Shown in pieces: positions 11,922-24,300 of a DNA stretch of 64,000 nucleotides. Every line of letters begins with the position of its first letter. Within the stretch, counting starts at the first letter, position 1. Position numbers and translations under genes: made by a program. A model generated the notes under the pieces. It had not been told where the DNA came from. It ran no database searches and saw only the letters and a program-made list of their open reading frames with translations. This DNA is from Glomus cerebriforme. Lineage: Eukaryota; Glomeromycota; Glomeromycetes; Glomerales; Glomeraceae. Location: contig QKYT01000184.1 in assembly GCA_003550305.1 (NCBI GenBank), positions 93,422-157,421 on the forward strand. The letters run 5' to 3'.

Positions 11922-13419
11922 TTAACTCGTTTTTAATAAAACTTTATTATTAAGCCAAGTTGAAATAAGCTTCCTCACTTTCTCACGATCAATCTCTATC
12001 ATAGAATCATCAATATCAGAATAATATAAATTATGTGCACTTTGACACATTAAATGCCTATTCACTCCAGCGTAACTATAAGATTTCCTTCCAGATCCCC
12101 AACATAATTTACATTTGAATAAAGGAACATGAGTCTTGTTACATGTTTTTAAAAGTTTATTACAACCTTCAATAGTTGAAAAAGGTCCACGTCGTTTATG
12201 TAATCTCTTTTTTAAATATTCACGAGCTTCATCTCTAATACGTAAAACCACATCATCCACATCTTTTAATTTTTCTGGAGGTTTAATAAATGTCGGACAC
12301 CATTCTAAACAATCCAATACAGGATCATTTAAAAAGATTTCACCTTTTGAATCTGATAATTTTCTATAAGAAGTAAGTAATTGAAGTATTCTACGTATAA
12401 TTAATTTTCTATGACGTTTTATTGCCAAATCATTTTTTAATTTTTTATATAAATTTGGCCAAGGATCAGTATCCATAAAAGGAGTTTTTAAAGTTGATAA
12501 AGCTTTTTGATATGTAGGTTGAGATATAATATAATTTTTAAGATAAATTTTTTTACCTTTAATATCTTTAATATTTTCAAGAGTTTTAACAGTTTTATCT
12601 AAAAGATCCTTTTTCTCTTTAAGTAACCAATCTAATCTAATTTGATCATTTTTGATACGTTTTGTAGCATCCTCAATCTTATTCTTTGCAGTGATTTGTT
12701 TATTAAAAATCCAATCACCAAGTTCTTCTGTTGGAATGAAAAGACATTCTTGAAGTGTTGAAGTTAATTCTGAAGTCCAATATACACATTTTGTAACATT
12801 TCTTGATATAGATAAATATTCATGAGGTAAAACCAACGTAATATCAATAGGATCCTTGGCCCATTCAGGAATCTTATCAGGAGCTCTAATAATAATAATA
12901 ATAATAATAAAGTTATTATAAAACTTTGATATGAGAGATCTTGTTTTTTGGAACCTTTACTGATAATTTTTTAAAAAACAATAAAAAATATTTTACTTAC
13001 ATTGTAACTCTTTTTTTAAAACATTTTATACAAAGTCTAACACGAAAAGCCCAATAAATTTTAGGTATATCATGATCACTTTTACAAATTTGACATTTCT
13101 TTTCAATCATTGATAATCTAATAAAAGAGATTTCATCCATTCCTTCAGGAGGATCTAACTTCATATATTTATCAAATTTTAATCTTGAAGTACGCCAAAT
13201 ATCTTGTGTTGTATAAGAAGTTGTAGAATTTAACCAATAATAAAATCGTCTACATACACACATAAGATTAAGTAAATCATAATGTGGTAAATGACTACAT
13301 ATTTCAATAAATACGTCAACAGGCATATGAATTAATGAGGGACATGCTTCTGAAAAGGATTTTTGGAAAGGAGCGACCAAAGTATTTCCATGTGATGAAG
13401 TTAAAGGAACGATTTCCAT
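11922..13419 (-). CDS. F-box protein with two zinc-finger-like motifs
   Basis: Exons 13419-13001 and 12885-11922 join in phase across a GTAAGT...TTAG intron (about 460 residues). The open frame extends to a TTG at 13458, but the first ATG is 13419 (MEIVPLTSSHGN). An F-box-like segment (MPVDVFIEICSHLPHYDLLN, then LMCVCRRFYYWLN) sits near residues 30-65. It is followed by a Cys4 motif CQICKSDHD...CIKCFKKR, and near the C-terminus by CKLCWGSGRKSYSYAGVNRH, a C2H2-like finger. F-box proteins recruit substrates to SCF ubiquitin ligases (established). Here the finger domains may recognise the substrate or nucleic acid (inference). The gene is clearly paralogous over its full length to the one at 18523-20922, but it lacks that protein's ~300-residue N-terminal extension. 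The intron position and phase are conserved between the two. Confidence 0.88.
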
Positions 13420-14654
13420 CCTTGCAGGATTATTTTTTTTTTCGATAATAACTGACAATAACCGTACTTTTAATTTACAGCTTTTTATAAAAAAAAATTA
13501 TAAAAAAGGGAATAAAGAAATTGGTTAAAAAAAAAAATTTTTTTTTTTCTTTTCTTTTTAAACAAAGGAGAAATAAAAGGAAATGAAAGAGAACAATTAT
13601 TAAGAAAAAAAAATAATTTTGGAAAAAAGTTATTAAAAAAAAATAATACAGTATATAAATATTGTATGTCGAAAAAAAACCATGCAGTTAAAAAAGAAAA
13701 TTACGTAAGTAACAGGTTTATCAAAAAGTTTGATATAGTAATAATTCAGTCGGCGTTATACTCCTTATATACTGAAATAGTATATATATTTTAATATATA
13801 TATATTTTTTTTAAATAAAATATTTCTATAGGAAGAAAATATTGAAACGGATATAAATCTCCGCGAAGGAAAAGGAAGGACATGGTGAGTCAATTTAATT
13901 TATACATAATAATCAAATTTAATAAGACATAATAGACGTATATAATGATGTCTCATTTTCATCAAGATAAGTAAGCGATAACATGTGAACGAATGAAGTG
14001 AACGAATGAAATAGAAAAAGGTATTTTGTATCACATGATCAAGCCATTTTTTTTCATTCGAGTTAATAAAAAAAAAAATAAAGTTATTTAAGAATTTACA
14101 AAAACTTTATATAAGGATTTTTTGAAGATCTCGACTGTGCACACTTTGTTTTTTTTTTGTGATCCAAATATTAAGCAATTGGTGATTCACTTTGATTCGC
14201 TTTCAAATTTACTTTTTATAGAAATCTCAAACAATCAAAATTCATTGTTCAGGTTTCATCTACGCACTACAAGCAGACTTTCTGACCGAATATATATTTT
14301 TTGGATATTTGCATTTATAGGTTTCATTTAATATAACAAGAATTAAAACAGGATCTTTGAGGTAATGTTTTCGAGCGATCTTTTCTTCCGCGAGTTGGTT
14401 TTTTTTTTTGATTTTCGAAAGAACAAAAACAACAAAAACAATTTAAAAGAACCAATTATATTTCTTTTAATCATAACTTTCTTTATGTATGTTTAATATC
14501 TCGATAATACCTTTGGAAATTTTCCCTTTTTTTTCATTGTAGTTTATCCATTAGTCATTAGTACTTCATATGACCCTTTACTCAACTTGTGGGGGAACTT
14601 AATTTTGTATTTCCTTTTGAAGTAGATAATGACCGATATTTTTGTATATGTTTT
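13420..14654. other. Gene-free interval upstream of the F-box gene
   Basis: Contains poly-A/T runs and the direct repeat GAACGAATGAA near 13987-14010. A TATA-like TTATATAAGGATTTTTT at 14107-14123 is nearly repeated at 16213-16228. No coding region is supported. Confidence 0.4.
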
Positions 14655-14779
14655 AACTTTCGTGTAAAGTTATTAGTAAATGAGTGCTGATCAGGAAAAT
14701 CTTTGTGACGCAGCGATTTGGAGAACTGCGTCACAGATTTTCCTGTGCCCTGATCGTCACAATTTTTAAACTTTACACG
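14655..14779. repeat. Fold-back (MITE-like) inverted repeat
   Basis: The inner arms 14688-14713 and 14726-14755 are reverse complements with small bulges (GATCAGGAAAATC / GATTTTCCTGTGCCCTGATC, and GACGCAG / CTGCGTC). The outer pair AACTTTCGTGTAAAGTT (14655-14671) and AACTTTACACGA (14769-14780) extends the palindrome. No clear target duplication was identified, so the true ends may lie further out. Confidence 0.7.
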
Positions 14780-15268
14780 AAGCGCAGAAGCGCAGCGATT
14801 TAGAAAATACAACTCACGTGATAATCAACCTAACTAAAAAGTTCAAAGGGCTTCTTTTATTTTATTATATTATTATTTATGTTTCATATAAAAAAAAATT
14901 CATGATTAATAAATATTTATATTTTATAATAATTATGCGAGCGCGATCTTTATATACAATAATTCAAAATATACTGTATTGTAAACGAAAATCATTGTTC
15001 AAGTTTAATACTGTATTTGAAAAATTTTTAAAATTTTTTATTATTAATTTTTTTTTAAAGGTAATATTTATACTATAAATAGTAATAAATAAAGAATAAT
15101 AATTACATTTTTTTAAATTAATTAAAAAAAAAATAAAATAAATATGCCGAATGAAAATAATTATGCAAATAGATCGAAAAGTTGATGAAAATAATACTTT
15201 TTTTTTGTTTTTACAAATGTAGAATAATTCTCTCTCCCCTAAAACCCTCCAAAAGAAAAAAAAATTAA

Positions 15269-16016
15269 TTAATTCATTAATTTTTTACGATTATCATGAT
15301 CATTATTCGTATTATATGTATTGTGTGTAATAACTTCAACTTTATGATTATCATTAACTACAGATCTAAGTTTCGCTTGATTCACGAGATACCTCTGAAA
15401 AACCAATGCGTTATATGTATTTGCTTTATAAAAAATATCAATCAAGTCACCTATGATAGGGAAAAATCCAATCTAAAATGAAAATGAAAAAGAGGTGAGT
15501 ACATCAAACAAAAGATGAGACGAATGAAACAAAGATGATACATGATGATCGTGTGCTTACCATTGCATCTTTAACTATCATAAAGGTCATTTCTCTCATC
15601 ATAATTGGAACTTTATGATTATCAATCAAATTACTATTTTTAATGAAATTTACTAGCCAGAATGCTAAAATTACACCAGCAAAATCTCCTATTATAGGTA
15701 AAAATCCTAAAAGAAAAAAAAAATAAAGGATAAATCTCTTTAATTTTTAATTTTTAATGTATAAAGAAATTAAGAAAGATAATAATTTATTTAACTCACC
15801 AACAAGAGGATCTAAACCAATACAACAACCACAACAACAACTTTTATCCAACTTGTATGCTCTTTTTTTAACTTCTATTAAATATTTTTTTTCTTCATTA
15901 TTTAAAGATGCTGGGATTTCCCATTTGTTTCTTTTCGTTTTTCCGTCTATAGTTATAAATGGTGGGATGGGATCATCATCTTGTTGTGAACGATTAAAAA
16001 AAGAAAACCGACCCAT
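15269..16016 (-). CDS. DUF4112 family small membrane protein
   Basis: Exons 16016-15800, 15706-15561 and 15472-15269 join in phase to 188 residues. After a Cys-rich patch (DKSCCCGCCIGLDPLVG) come two related hydrophobic repeats characteristic of DUF4112. The first is PIIGDFAGVILAFWLVNFIK. The second, after KVPIMMREMTFMIVKDAM, is IGFFPIIGDLIDIFYKANTY. The paired P-I-x-G-D motifs, one per half, are the hallmark of this family, which is widespread in fungi and bacteria. It is probably an integral membrane protein; its biochemical role is not established. The Cys cluster CCCGCC could be acylated or bind metal (inference). The C-terminus is a polar His/Asn-rich tail. It lies between the two divergent F-box paralogues, with no obvious functional link. 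Confidence 0.9.
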
Positions 16017-18522
16017 AATTATTATTCTTCTATTATTATTATTCTATTATTTCTGATGTTGTTATATTTTTTCTTTGCAGATATAATATTAAAAATTATG
16101 TTTTTTTTTGTAATTAAAAGAAAAAAAAAAAGTTTGGTAAAAAAAGAATTGCGGGGAAAAGAAAAAATTTTTTTTTTAAAAATAATGGAAGGTTGGAAGG
16201 AATTTAAGTTACTTATATAAGGATTTTTTTGGACAATTCAAGTTTTTTTTTTTCAAAGAAAGCTAAAACGACTTTGATAACTAGTTTGATTAAAATAACG
16301 GATGCGACATATGACGCACATGTGATAAGGTTACACGGTTGCACAGGTTGACGTTCACAATGCAATTTGCGAAATTTCATTGTAATTATTATGATTTTTT
16401 TGTCTTTATTATTATTTATTATTAATAAACAAAAAAAAAAAAAACTTGAAACATTAAAATATTTATCATAATCATCACATATCCAAGTAAATTTTTATTG
16501 GGCTGAAACCCTTTTTTTAAACGCCAAGGAATATTATTAAAAACTAGTCTATTTTTTACCAAAGTTAACCAAAATTACGTTACTAGAATTTATCTCAACA
16601 GAGGCTGAAAATGGAAGTGTGACAGTTTAAGCCTCGGTGATGATTATGTGTTGTAATAATTCATGCACAAAGAAAAAACATGTTGTAATTGTGATTAAAA
16701 CCCCGAAAAAAGAAATAAATCGTAGATTTTTACTTTTTTTGATCATCAAGAATTTTTTTTTTTTTTTTTTTTTTTTCAAAAAAAAAAAAAAAAAAAATAC
16801 ATGATAATTACGTTGTTTCGAATTTAATACACTTTTTTTCCTTTCCAAATTAAGTATGGTTAGAAACCTTGTAATCATTATTTTCTTTTTTTGTTTTTTA
16901 ATTATTTTTATTTTTGGAAAATGTTTCAAAAAATTTCTTTGTTAATTTCGTATTATTTACTTTATTTACTTTTAAAAAAAAAGTCGAAACCCTTTCTTTT
17001 AAAACGGAAAAACTCATGAATGGAAAGATTATTGTTTTTTTAATTTGAAAATGTAAAATCATTGGATGTTTTTTTTTTTAACTTCCCAAAACGTTCTGAT
17101 GTATTATTATGGAAAAAACCGGGGAAATTTTATCTCAAAACTTTTTTTGACCAGATTATTGTTTACCCAATAAACAATTACGCCAAAAGACTTTTACCTA
17201 CATAAAAAGGAAAGTTTAACCATTAAAAGATCCATTTCGAACTGCAAATCCAAAAATATTTACGCATGAAGAAGCGAGAAAAAAAATATGTAGACTGCAA
17301 ACAAAAAAAAAAAAAAAAACTTTAAAAAGACCGCGAAAAAAAAACTCGATGTATTTATAGCATTCAAAGCCGCAAAAGCCACAAAGAGCCGTAAAAGCCG
17401 TAAAAGCCGTAAAAGATTGAAATGCGCAGTGAACCGCATGTAATTTAGCCACAAGACTGACACAAGTCATGATTTTCTGCAATAACATAACCGGAAAATT
17501 AGGGAAATTCTTTTTAAAAAAATACGGTAAAATCCGTTCTCAAAAAGCCGAATAATACCGAATAATAGTACTTGTATAGGAAGATTTACAGGTTTAACCT
17601 TTTTTTTTAAAGATTAACAACAATAATAATTAAAATTTTTTTCATTTGTTATATATAATCATTTGTTATATTAATAGACACCTTTCAGAAGACCAAATAA
17701 ATAATAAAAGTTATTTCTCTTTATGGAAAGACTTTTATAAACGAAAATCGTTATTTATCATATTAGCTTACCAAATCCTCCTTTAAAAAAAACTAAAAAA
17801 ACTTTAAAAATAATTCATAATAATAATAAAGTAATAAAAAAGTCACACGAGCAATTGATATTCTACATAAACTTCTATATTAGAAATAAAAATAATACAC
17901 GATGTTCAAAAAACATACAAACAAAAAATTATATCTTTTAATTGGTTTTCGACATACATGACACGTGATGATGTGATTAAAAACGCACATATTAAAAATG
18001 TAATTAAATACGAATTAAAACTAATTAATTTACTGCTAAAAAAAAATTCTAAAATTGAATCAGAATTATTTGATTTGCTAATTTTTGATTTTTCATGATA
18101 AAATACTTGCTTTATTTATGTGTCACCAATAAAACACCGCTGAAATTCTTACGCAGAATGCTGATTACTTTATATGATTGATAAATCGAACTTTTTTTTT
18201 TTTTTTTTACTCATAATTAATTTAAATTAATTTATCCATACTCATTATTAATAGGTTTGAATTACTTTTTTAAGAATTTCTATTTTATTTATTTTTTAAC
18301 CGTCAAAATATCTTTTTTCTACCCTTTTTTTTTCTTTTTCTTTTTCTACTTTATCCTTTTCTTGCCCATAAAAAAAATAAATTTTGGTCAAAACATTTTG
18401 AATAAATTTTTTTTTCTTTGTTCATATATATAATGCGGATATCGATAACGCATTAAAATTAAAAACATTATTATTATTATTATTACTTCAAAAAAAAACC
18501 ATATTATAACCCAATACATATC
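16017..18522. other. Gene-free, homopolymer-rich interval
   Basis: Long A and T tracts (for example 16750-16797) and low-complexity DNA. Small open frames here consist of Phe/Lys runs and are rejected as genes. The 3' part is the upstream region of the F-box gene at 18523. Confidence 0.5.
17367..17415. repeat. Short 9-bp tandem repeat (AAAGCCGTA)
   Basis: About five copies of AAAGCCGTA or close variants (AAGCCGCAA, AAGCCACAA) stand out as a GC-richer patch in AT-rich DNA. The first copies are degenerate and the last three nearly exact. Confidence 0.75.
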
Positions 18523-20922
18523 ATGGACTCGATGATCCCTATTTTACAACGTTCGTTCATATTACGACAAACTATTTTTATTATTACATTTCGTCAAATG
18601 TTTCCTTTATTCGATCTAATATTTTATGAATTGGATAAAATTTTGGAATTAAATTTTAATGATAAAGTTATCAATTATATTGATAAAAACAAACAAATAA
18701 ATGATACAAATGTTAATATTTTTAATATTTCCATTGATAATTCTTATGATTTAGATGATATACTTGGATCAAATTATAGGAAACGTAATTCAAAAAGAAC
18801 TTTTTCTTCTTTTAAATCCGCAAATCATTTATTTAATATTCCAAAATTAAATGATTCTTTTGAAGATATTTCTTCTAAAGAATCTTCTTCTTTACTTCCT
18901 CAAGAAAATATTATTCAATCTTCTTCAGTTGAAACAGAAACTATTTGTAATACGGAAATAGTAAAAGTTGTACAAAAAGAACAAAATGTTGAGAAAAGTT
19001 CAAGTGATATATTAGTTGACACAAAAGATAACATTCCTCAATCCACAAAATCCTTCTCTGAAAACGATGAATCATCACCAAAAATTGAATATGCTGATCA
19101 TACAATAACAGAAATAACAGAAACAACTACGCCCATAAAATCTATAACCGAGTCACCGAGTACTACTACTACAACAACAACTCCTCCTCCTCCTCCTCCT
19201 ATAGAAAACGAGTCACCAAATACTACTACAACTACTACTACTACAACAACTCCTCCTCTTCCTATCGAGTCACCAAATGATACTACTACAACTACTACTA
19301 CAATAACTACTCCTCCTCCTCCTATAGAAAACGAGTCACCGAATACTACTATCACAACTACTACTACTACAATAACTACTACTCCTCCTCCTATAGAAAA
19401 TGATGATCTAATAGAAAATAAAAAAGAAGTCATTACTACAAAATCACAAGAAATTGTATTATCATTAAAAGGAAAACGTTTGGAGCGTTCTACTCCAAGA
19501 GTTCCACCATCATTTAATGCAAGCATTCCTATTGATATATTTATTGAAATATGTTATCATCTTCCTCCAGAATCACTATTTTCTTTAATGTGTGTTTGTA
19601 AACAATTTCGTTTTTGGTTAAATTCTTCAGTTTCATATGTAACACAAGATATTTGGCGTACTTCAAGAGTGAATTATCTTGAAAGAATAAGATTATGTCC
19701 ACCAGTCGGAATGGATGAATTAACATATATTAAATTAACAATGTTAGAACGAGGATGTCAATTTTGTGGAACAAGAAATGAAACTCCTAAAGTATATTGG
19801 GCTTTTCGTGTAAGATGTTGTCAAGCATGTCTCAAAAAACGAGTAACGAGGTAAATAATCTTTTTTTTTTTAAATTAAAAAAAAAAAAAATTCAAATTAA
19901 ATTTCTTTTTTATATTTTATAGTTTTGAGAATCTTCCTAAATGGGCAAAGTCACCTATTGATATTACAATGCTTGTATCATACGAAAATATTAACATATC
20001 CGATTCAGATGAAAAAATTGTTGTTTATTGGAATTCACATTTGGAACAAACACGACGAGAATTTATGTCCACTCCAACAAATCAACGTAGCGCATGGATA
20101 CAAAAGAAACAACATTGGGTATCAGAAGTGATCAATGAAGTTATAAAACGTGAAAGAATTGATGAATTAAATCGTAGAAGACAATCATTAGAAGATGAAA
20201 GAATATTTAGAACACTTTTAGATGAATTTCGACAAATTAAAGATGAAAAAGGTCAACAAAAATATACTGATAGATATGTTTTTCAATTACCAACTTATAT
20301 TGAAGCTCAAAATACTTGGAAAATTCCTTTTATGACAAATCCTTGGCCAAATTTTATTGATAGATTAAAAATTGAATATCCAGAAGTTATTAATAAAGTT
20401 AATAGACTTCAACAAATAACTGATACCATGTTATCACTTATTACTTCATACGTCACTTTAGCATCTGATGTAACAATTTCATCAGAACAAGGATATCAAA
20501 TTTATTTATCAGATCCGGTTATTGATTGTCTTCAATGGTGTCCATCATTTATTAATCCTCCATATGTAAAAAATGATGCTAGTATTCCTTGGTCAGAAGA
20601 ATATTTGACTAAAACTTTAATTCCAAAACTTCGTAAAGAAGCTCGACGTTTATTAAAGAAATCAGATATAAAACGACCTGGACCATTTAATAGTGTAAGA
20701 GGATGTAAAATTCTAATTAAAAATGAAGTTGAAGATAAAGAATTTTTCAAGTGTAAATTATGTTGGAAATCTTCAAAAAAAATTTATAATTATGAAGGAA
20801 TTTGTAGACATTTGACAAGTGGAAGACATTCTATTGCTAGGATTGATGATGAAAGAATGATTGAAGTAGACAGAGAAAAAGTTAAAAAACTTTTACCTGT
20901 TTGGTTTGCTAGTTTTTATTAA
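18523..20922 (+). CDS. F-box/zinc-finger protein with Thr-Pro repeat extension
   Basis: Exons 18523-19850 and 19923-20922 join in phase (775 residues). The N-terminal ~210 residues are Ser/Asn-rich. Four imperfect modules of the form ESPNTTTTTTT followed by PPPP lie at residues ~210-295 (19150-19400), written in ACT/ACA and CCT microsatellite. An F-box-like segment IPIDIFIEICYHLPPESLFS begins near residue 335. A Cys4 motif CQFCGTRNE...CCQACLKKR follows at ~412-440. The second exon carries the conserved WAKSPIDIT stretch, the region ENLPKW, and a C-terminal finger FKCKLCWKSSKKIYNYEGIC plus RHLTSGRH at ~717-745. It is paralogous to the gene at 11922-13419, with the same intron phase and position. 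The likely role is an SCF substrate adaptor; the Thr-Pro repeats are probably a flexible linker prone to length change. ATG 18523 was chosen as the first in the frame; an internal start before the F-box would mimic the shorter paralogue. Confidence 0.88.
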
Positions 20923-21793
20923 AAAGACCTGGATTTTTTTTTTTTATTTCTGTATAGGTATATAGGTAGATTGTTTCAGTTTTTTTTGGTTTACTTTTTG
21001 GTTTACTTTTTGAGAGGGAAAAAATATTCATCGTTTCGTTTAATTTTAATTTAAAATACGAACATTAATATTTCTTTCATTTAATAACATTGCTTGTTAG
21101 TAACATTTATTTTTAAATGATTTTGACTGAACAATTTTTTTTTTTTGTAATTTAGTAGAAATGGTAGAGAATTAGTTATTATTATTATTATTTTCTTTTT
21201 GAGGAATTAATAAAAAGAAATATCTTTTTCTTTAGTGCTTTATTTATGAATTGTATCATATAATAAAATATAAAAACTTTAAAAAAAAGTTTTGTTTAAT
21301 ACTTTAAACTTTATTTTATATTATTATTATTATTATTGTCATCCAATTTATAATGAAGATGTCTAATCTCTTCAGCGTTTAATTCATCTACAATTTCCAA
21401 TTTTAAAAAGTTTTAAATATTATTAGTAATAAGAATAAAATGCATAAATGTATGATGTTGACAATGACATGATGCTGTATTTACTAAAATAACCTTTTGT
21501 TGTATGATTAAATAAATGCTTTTATTTATTTTCACGATATAATTTAAGCAATTGTTTGTACGCGGTTACTGTACTTATTTTTATAATTTTTGTGATTTGT
21601 GCATGATATGCAAATATATATTATTAAACATAGCGACATATACATTCGTATGTTTAATATTTATATACAATATGACTATGTTTATAGTTCTTTTAGTTTG
21701 GAGACAATACAGTATAAAACGTTGGAAAAGTTTTGTTTTTTAATTCTAGAGATATTTTTATCAATATAACTTTCAATATCTCGTTACCATTAT
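20923..21793. other. Gene-free interval
   Basis: 3' flank of the F-box gene. AT-rich, with short ATT repeats near 21181-21192 and 21320-21337. No gene is supported. Confidence 0.5.
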
Positions 21794-21801
21794 CTTACGG
21801 G

Positions 21802-22267
21802 TAGGGATGTTAACGGTCCGGTTCGGTCGGTCTTGGTCCGGTCCTTATCAGTCCGCGGTCTAGGACCGGACCGCGGACCTGGACCGATCGGTCCTATAAG
21901 ATTGCAGTCCTATAGAACGGTCCTATATAATGGTCTTATAAAAAAAAATTTTTAACCGATAGATATAAATCGGGCCAAAGTTATAGTGCCGGCCCGAATT
22001 ATAGAATTTGTGTAAACCGAATATTTTACTGATTGATTTTTTTTTCATGTAAGGCGTTATAATAAGTCACGTGATAAGCATTATAATTCGGGCCGGAACT
22101 ATAACTTTGGCCCGATTTATATCTAGCCGGTTAAAAAATTTTTTTTATAAGACCGTTCTATAAGACCGATGGTCCTATCGGTCCAGTCCTATATCGGTCC
22201 GGTCCAAACTTGGTCCTATAACCGGACCGCGGTCTGGTCGGTCTGGACCGGACCGTTAACATCCCTA
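21802..22267. mobile_element. hAT-type MITE with perfect 8-bp target duplication
   Basis: The element is 466 bp. It begins TAGGGATGTTAACGGTCC and ends with the reverse complement GGACCGTTAACATCCCTA. It is flanked on both sides by CTTACGGG (21794-21801 and 22268-22275), an exact 8-bp target site duplication. TIRs of the TAGGGATG type plus 8-bp duplications are typical of the hAT superfamily (established). Most of the element folds back: ATATAAATCGGGCCAAAGTT and GCCGGCCCGAATTATA in the left half match their complements in the right half. The subterminal zones are crowded with GGTCCG/GGTCCTAT iterations, plausible transposase-binding sites. There is no coding capacity, so it depends on an autonomous hAT elsewhere. 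The intact duplication suggests a recent insertion. Confidence 0.95.
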
Positions 22268-22740
22268 CTTACGGGGGTTTCATTTTTAATGAAATAGAGG
22301 ATATCTATCATAGAAAAATTGTTAAATATAATCATATTTATTGCGTTCATAGGAGTAAACACTTGTATTTTTTTTTAAAAAAAATGCTACAAAGTATTAG
22401 AGTAACTGTCTTTTTACTTTTTTGTTGACATGAAAATGATGATAGTTTCATTATTTGAAAATTCTGTGAAAAACTTCAAATTCTCGTGAAATACTTTTGT
22501 ACAAGGGTACATACAGTATGTGAATTTTTTTGGATTTTTGGATTTTTGGCCTTTTTTTTTTTTTTTTAAACAATTAAGCAATTTAAAGCCAATTGGCCAA
22601 AATTATAAGTAATTAAGATACATATTCGAAATTGATCGGATCGAGATTATCACGAAATATTATAAAAAATAAAAACTAGTAAGAAAACTTGATTTAATTA
22701 TAGATACTTTTCATAAAGAAATATACGGAAATATGTATTA

Positions 22741-22828
22741 TTTATTTCATGGGGAGTTGGGATTATGATAATAGGGTTTTTTTCCCGAAGGGAAAAAAAC
22801 CATGGTATTCCCCTCCCCATGAAATAAA
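22741..22828. repeat. Perfect-stem hairpin element
   Basis: Outer arms TTTATTTCATGGGGAG (22741-22756) and CTCCCCATGAAATAAA (22813-22828) are exact reverse complements. An inner stem GGTTTTTTTCCC/GGGAAAAAAACC closes on a GAA loop at about 22775-22801. It could be a small fold-back transposon relic or a cruciform-forming sequence. No target duplication was identified. Confidence 0.8.
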
Positions 22829-23166
22829 TGGGTAATCCCCAGGAGCGTGTCACTCATTAAATATACACGTGATAAACTATTTTAACTATTTATATTACTT
22901 TTAAACATGATTAATATTTTATAATAGCAATTCTGTCTTTAGATAATAAAAACGAAATTATTATTCAAGTATTAATTAAATACAAATTTTATTAACAGTA
23001 ATACAAGTAACAAATACAAATTATTACATTATTATATGAAATTTAAACAGTACTTATAAAAATTAGAAATTTCCCGGCTATCAATATGAGACCGGGAAAT
23101 AAGTAAACGAAGATTCCCGGTCACCTATAAATGCGACAGGGGATTATATAATTTATACAATTTATA

Positions 23167-23312
23167 CTTACTTGGGGTCGCATTCATTTCACTTCACCAA
23201 CAACACTGGTGTGACAGTTAAACACTCGGCCCGCATTATAACATAATTCTAGCCAATATAATTATATGTCACGCCGCGTGTTGTCGGTGAAATGACCCAG
23301 ACCCCTTACTTG
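23167..23312. repeat. Imperfect fold-back element, GC-richer arms
   Basis: The left arm (CTTGGGGTC, CATTTCACTTCACCAACAAC, GTGTGAC) is complemented by the right arm (GTCACGCCGCGTGTTGTCGG, TGAAATGACCCAGACCCC). A related right-arm motif, GTCGGTGAAATGAAATAAGA, recurs near 60819, so this is one member of a dispersed family. Confidence 0.6.
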
Positions 23313-24044
23313 TACGTATGAAAATCTTTATTTGAAATACCGATTAATGTTTTGAGTACTAGAAATATTACATAATTAAATTAATATTTGGGTAATCACT
23401 AGTCTTCCAGGTTTGTCAAAAGTTTGAAATTGCGCTATGAATTTTTTTTTAAAAAAAAACAAACGCGCCTGGAGCAATAAATCTCCACTGTAAATAGCTT
23501 GGTGAAAATTGATATCTAAATTGTTCCATGTCAACTGAAAAAAAAATTTTATTTGATAAAAGCCAGTTTTATTTGATCAAAATGATAAAATTATTCTGTA
23601 AAATATATACAAAAATGCGCCTATTTATGTAAAACAAAGTGTTGATAAGAATGTACAAAAAATTTACTGTTCAAGGATATTTTTTAAATTACATTTAAGA
23701 CGAGAAAAGCTAGAGAAAGAACAAGAAAGATGTACTGTATAACAAGTAAAATAAATAAATCAACGAGGCTGAGCTAATGCAGGGGGTAAACCTTATTGCC
23801 AATCAAATGCAAGTATTATGCAAACATTCATGAAAGAGGATATTATTTCATCGTAGAAAAGAAAGTTCGGGCAGATGCAATGGTCTTTTTATATCTTTAT
23901 AAATAAAGTAAAATTTAAAAGTATGTGATATAGTGCCGGCAGACATTATATGCAATTTCGTAAAGCATTATTAAATATTTGTATCAAAATCATCATCCAA
24001 CAATGTGACAACGTAGAAGATTCACCTATCATGCCAAATAATTC

Positions 24045-24300
24045 AACAAAGTCAGCTCCACTGGCTCCATTTTTTTTTTACCAACTCACGTTAATCACAA
24101 AGTAATTCCATTTGATAAAATCATTTTTTTTTAACGGTAGCACCAACCTAATCTAATTTACTTTTTTCTATCAACGAAAAAGTAATGGTCAAATTTATCA
24201 AATAATTTGTGAAATTGTCACTCATTTAATCTAGAATAAAATTATTTATGGCATTGAGATTGATCAGAATTTTGGGCAGGATCGGTTATCCTTTAAAAGA
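24045..24300 (+). pseudogene. Pseudogene fragment related to the gene at 62205
   Basis: AAAGTAATGGTCAAATTTAT (24179-24198) and its continuation match the 62205 gene nearly base for base. They encode SNGQIYQIICEIV against SNGQIYQITCEIV. Upstream, CACGTTAATCACAAAGTAAT aligns with CACGTTAATTGCAAAGAAAT of the gene. Downstream, IIYGIEID aligns with TIYGIDIE. In-frame TAA, TAG and frameshifts are present, and only the C-terminal half is represented. Confidence 0.8.

Noticed and set aside
17216..17488. Phe/Ala-rich minus-strand open frames
   Set aside because: Generated by the AAAGCCGTA minisatellite and A tracts, not by a protein-coding gene.
19098..19526. Val/Gly-rich minus-strand open frame
   Set aside because: Antisense of the Thr-Pro microsatellite in the F-box gene.
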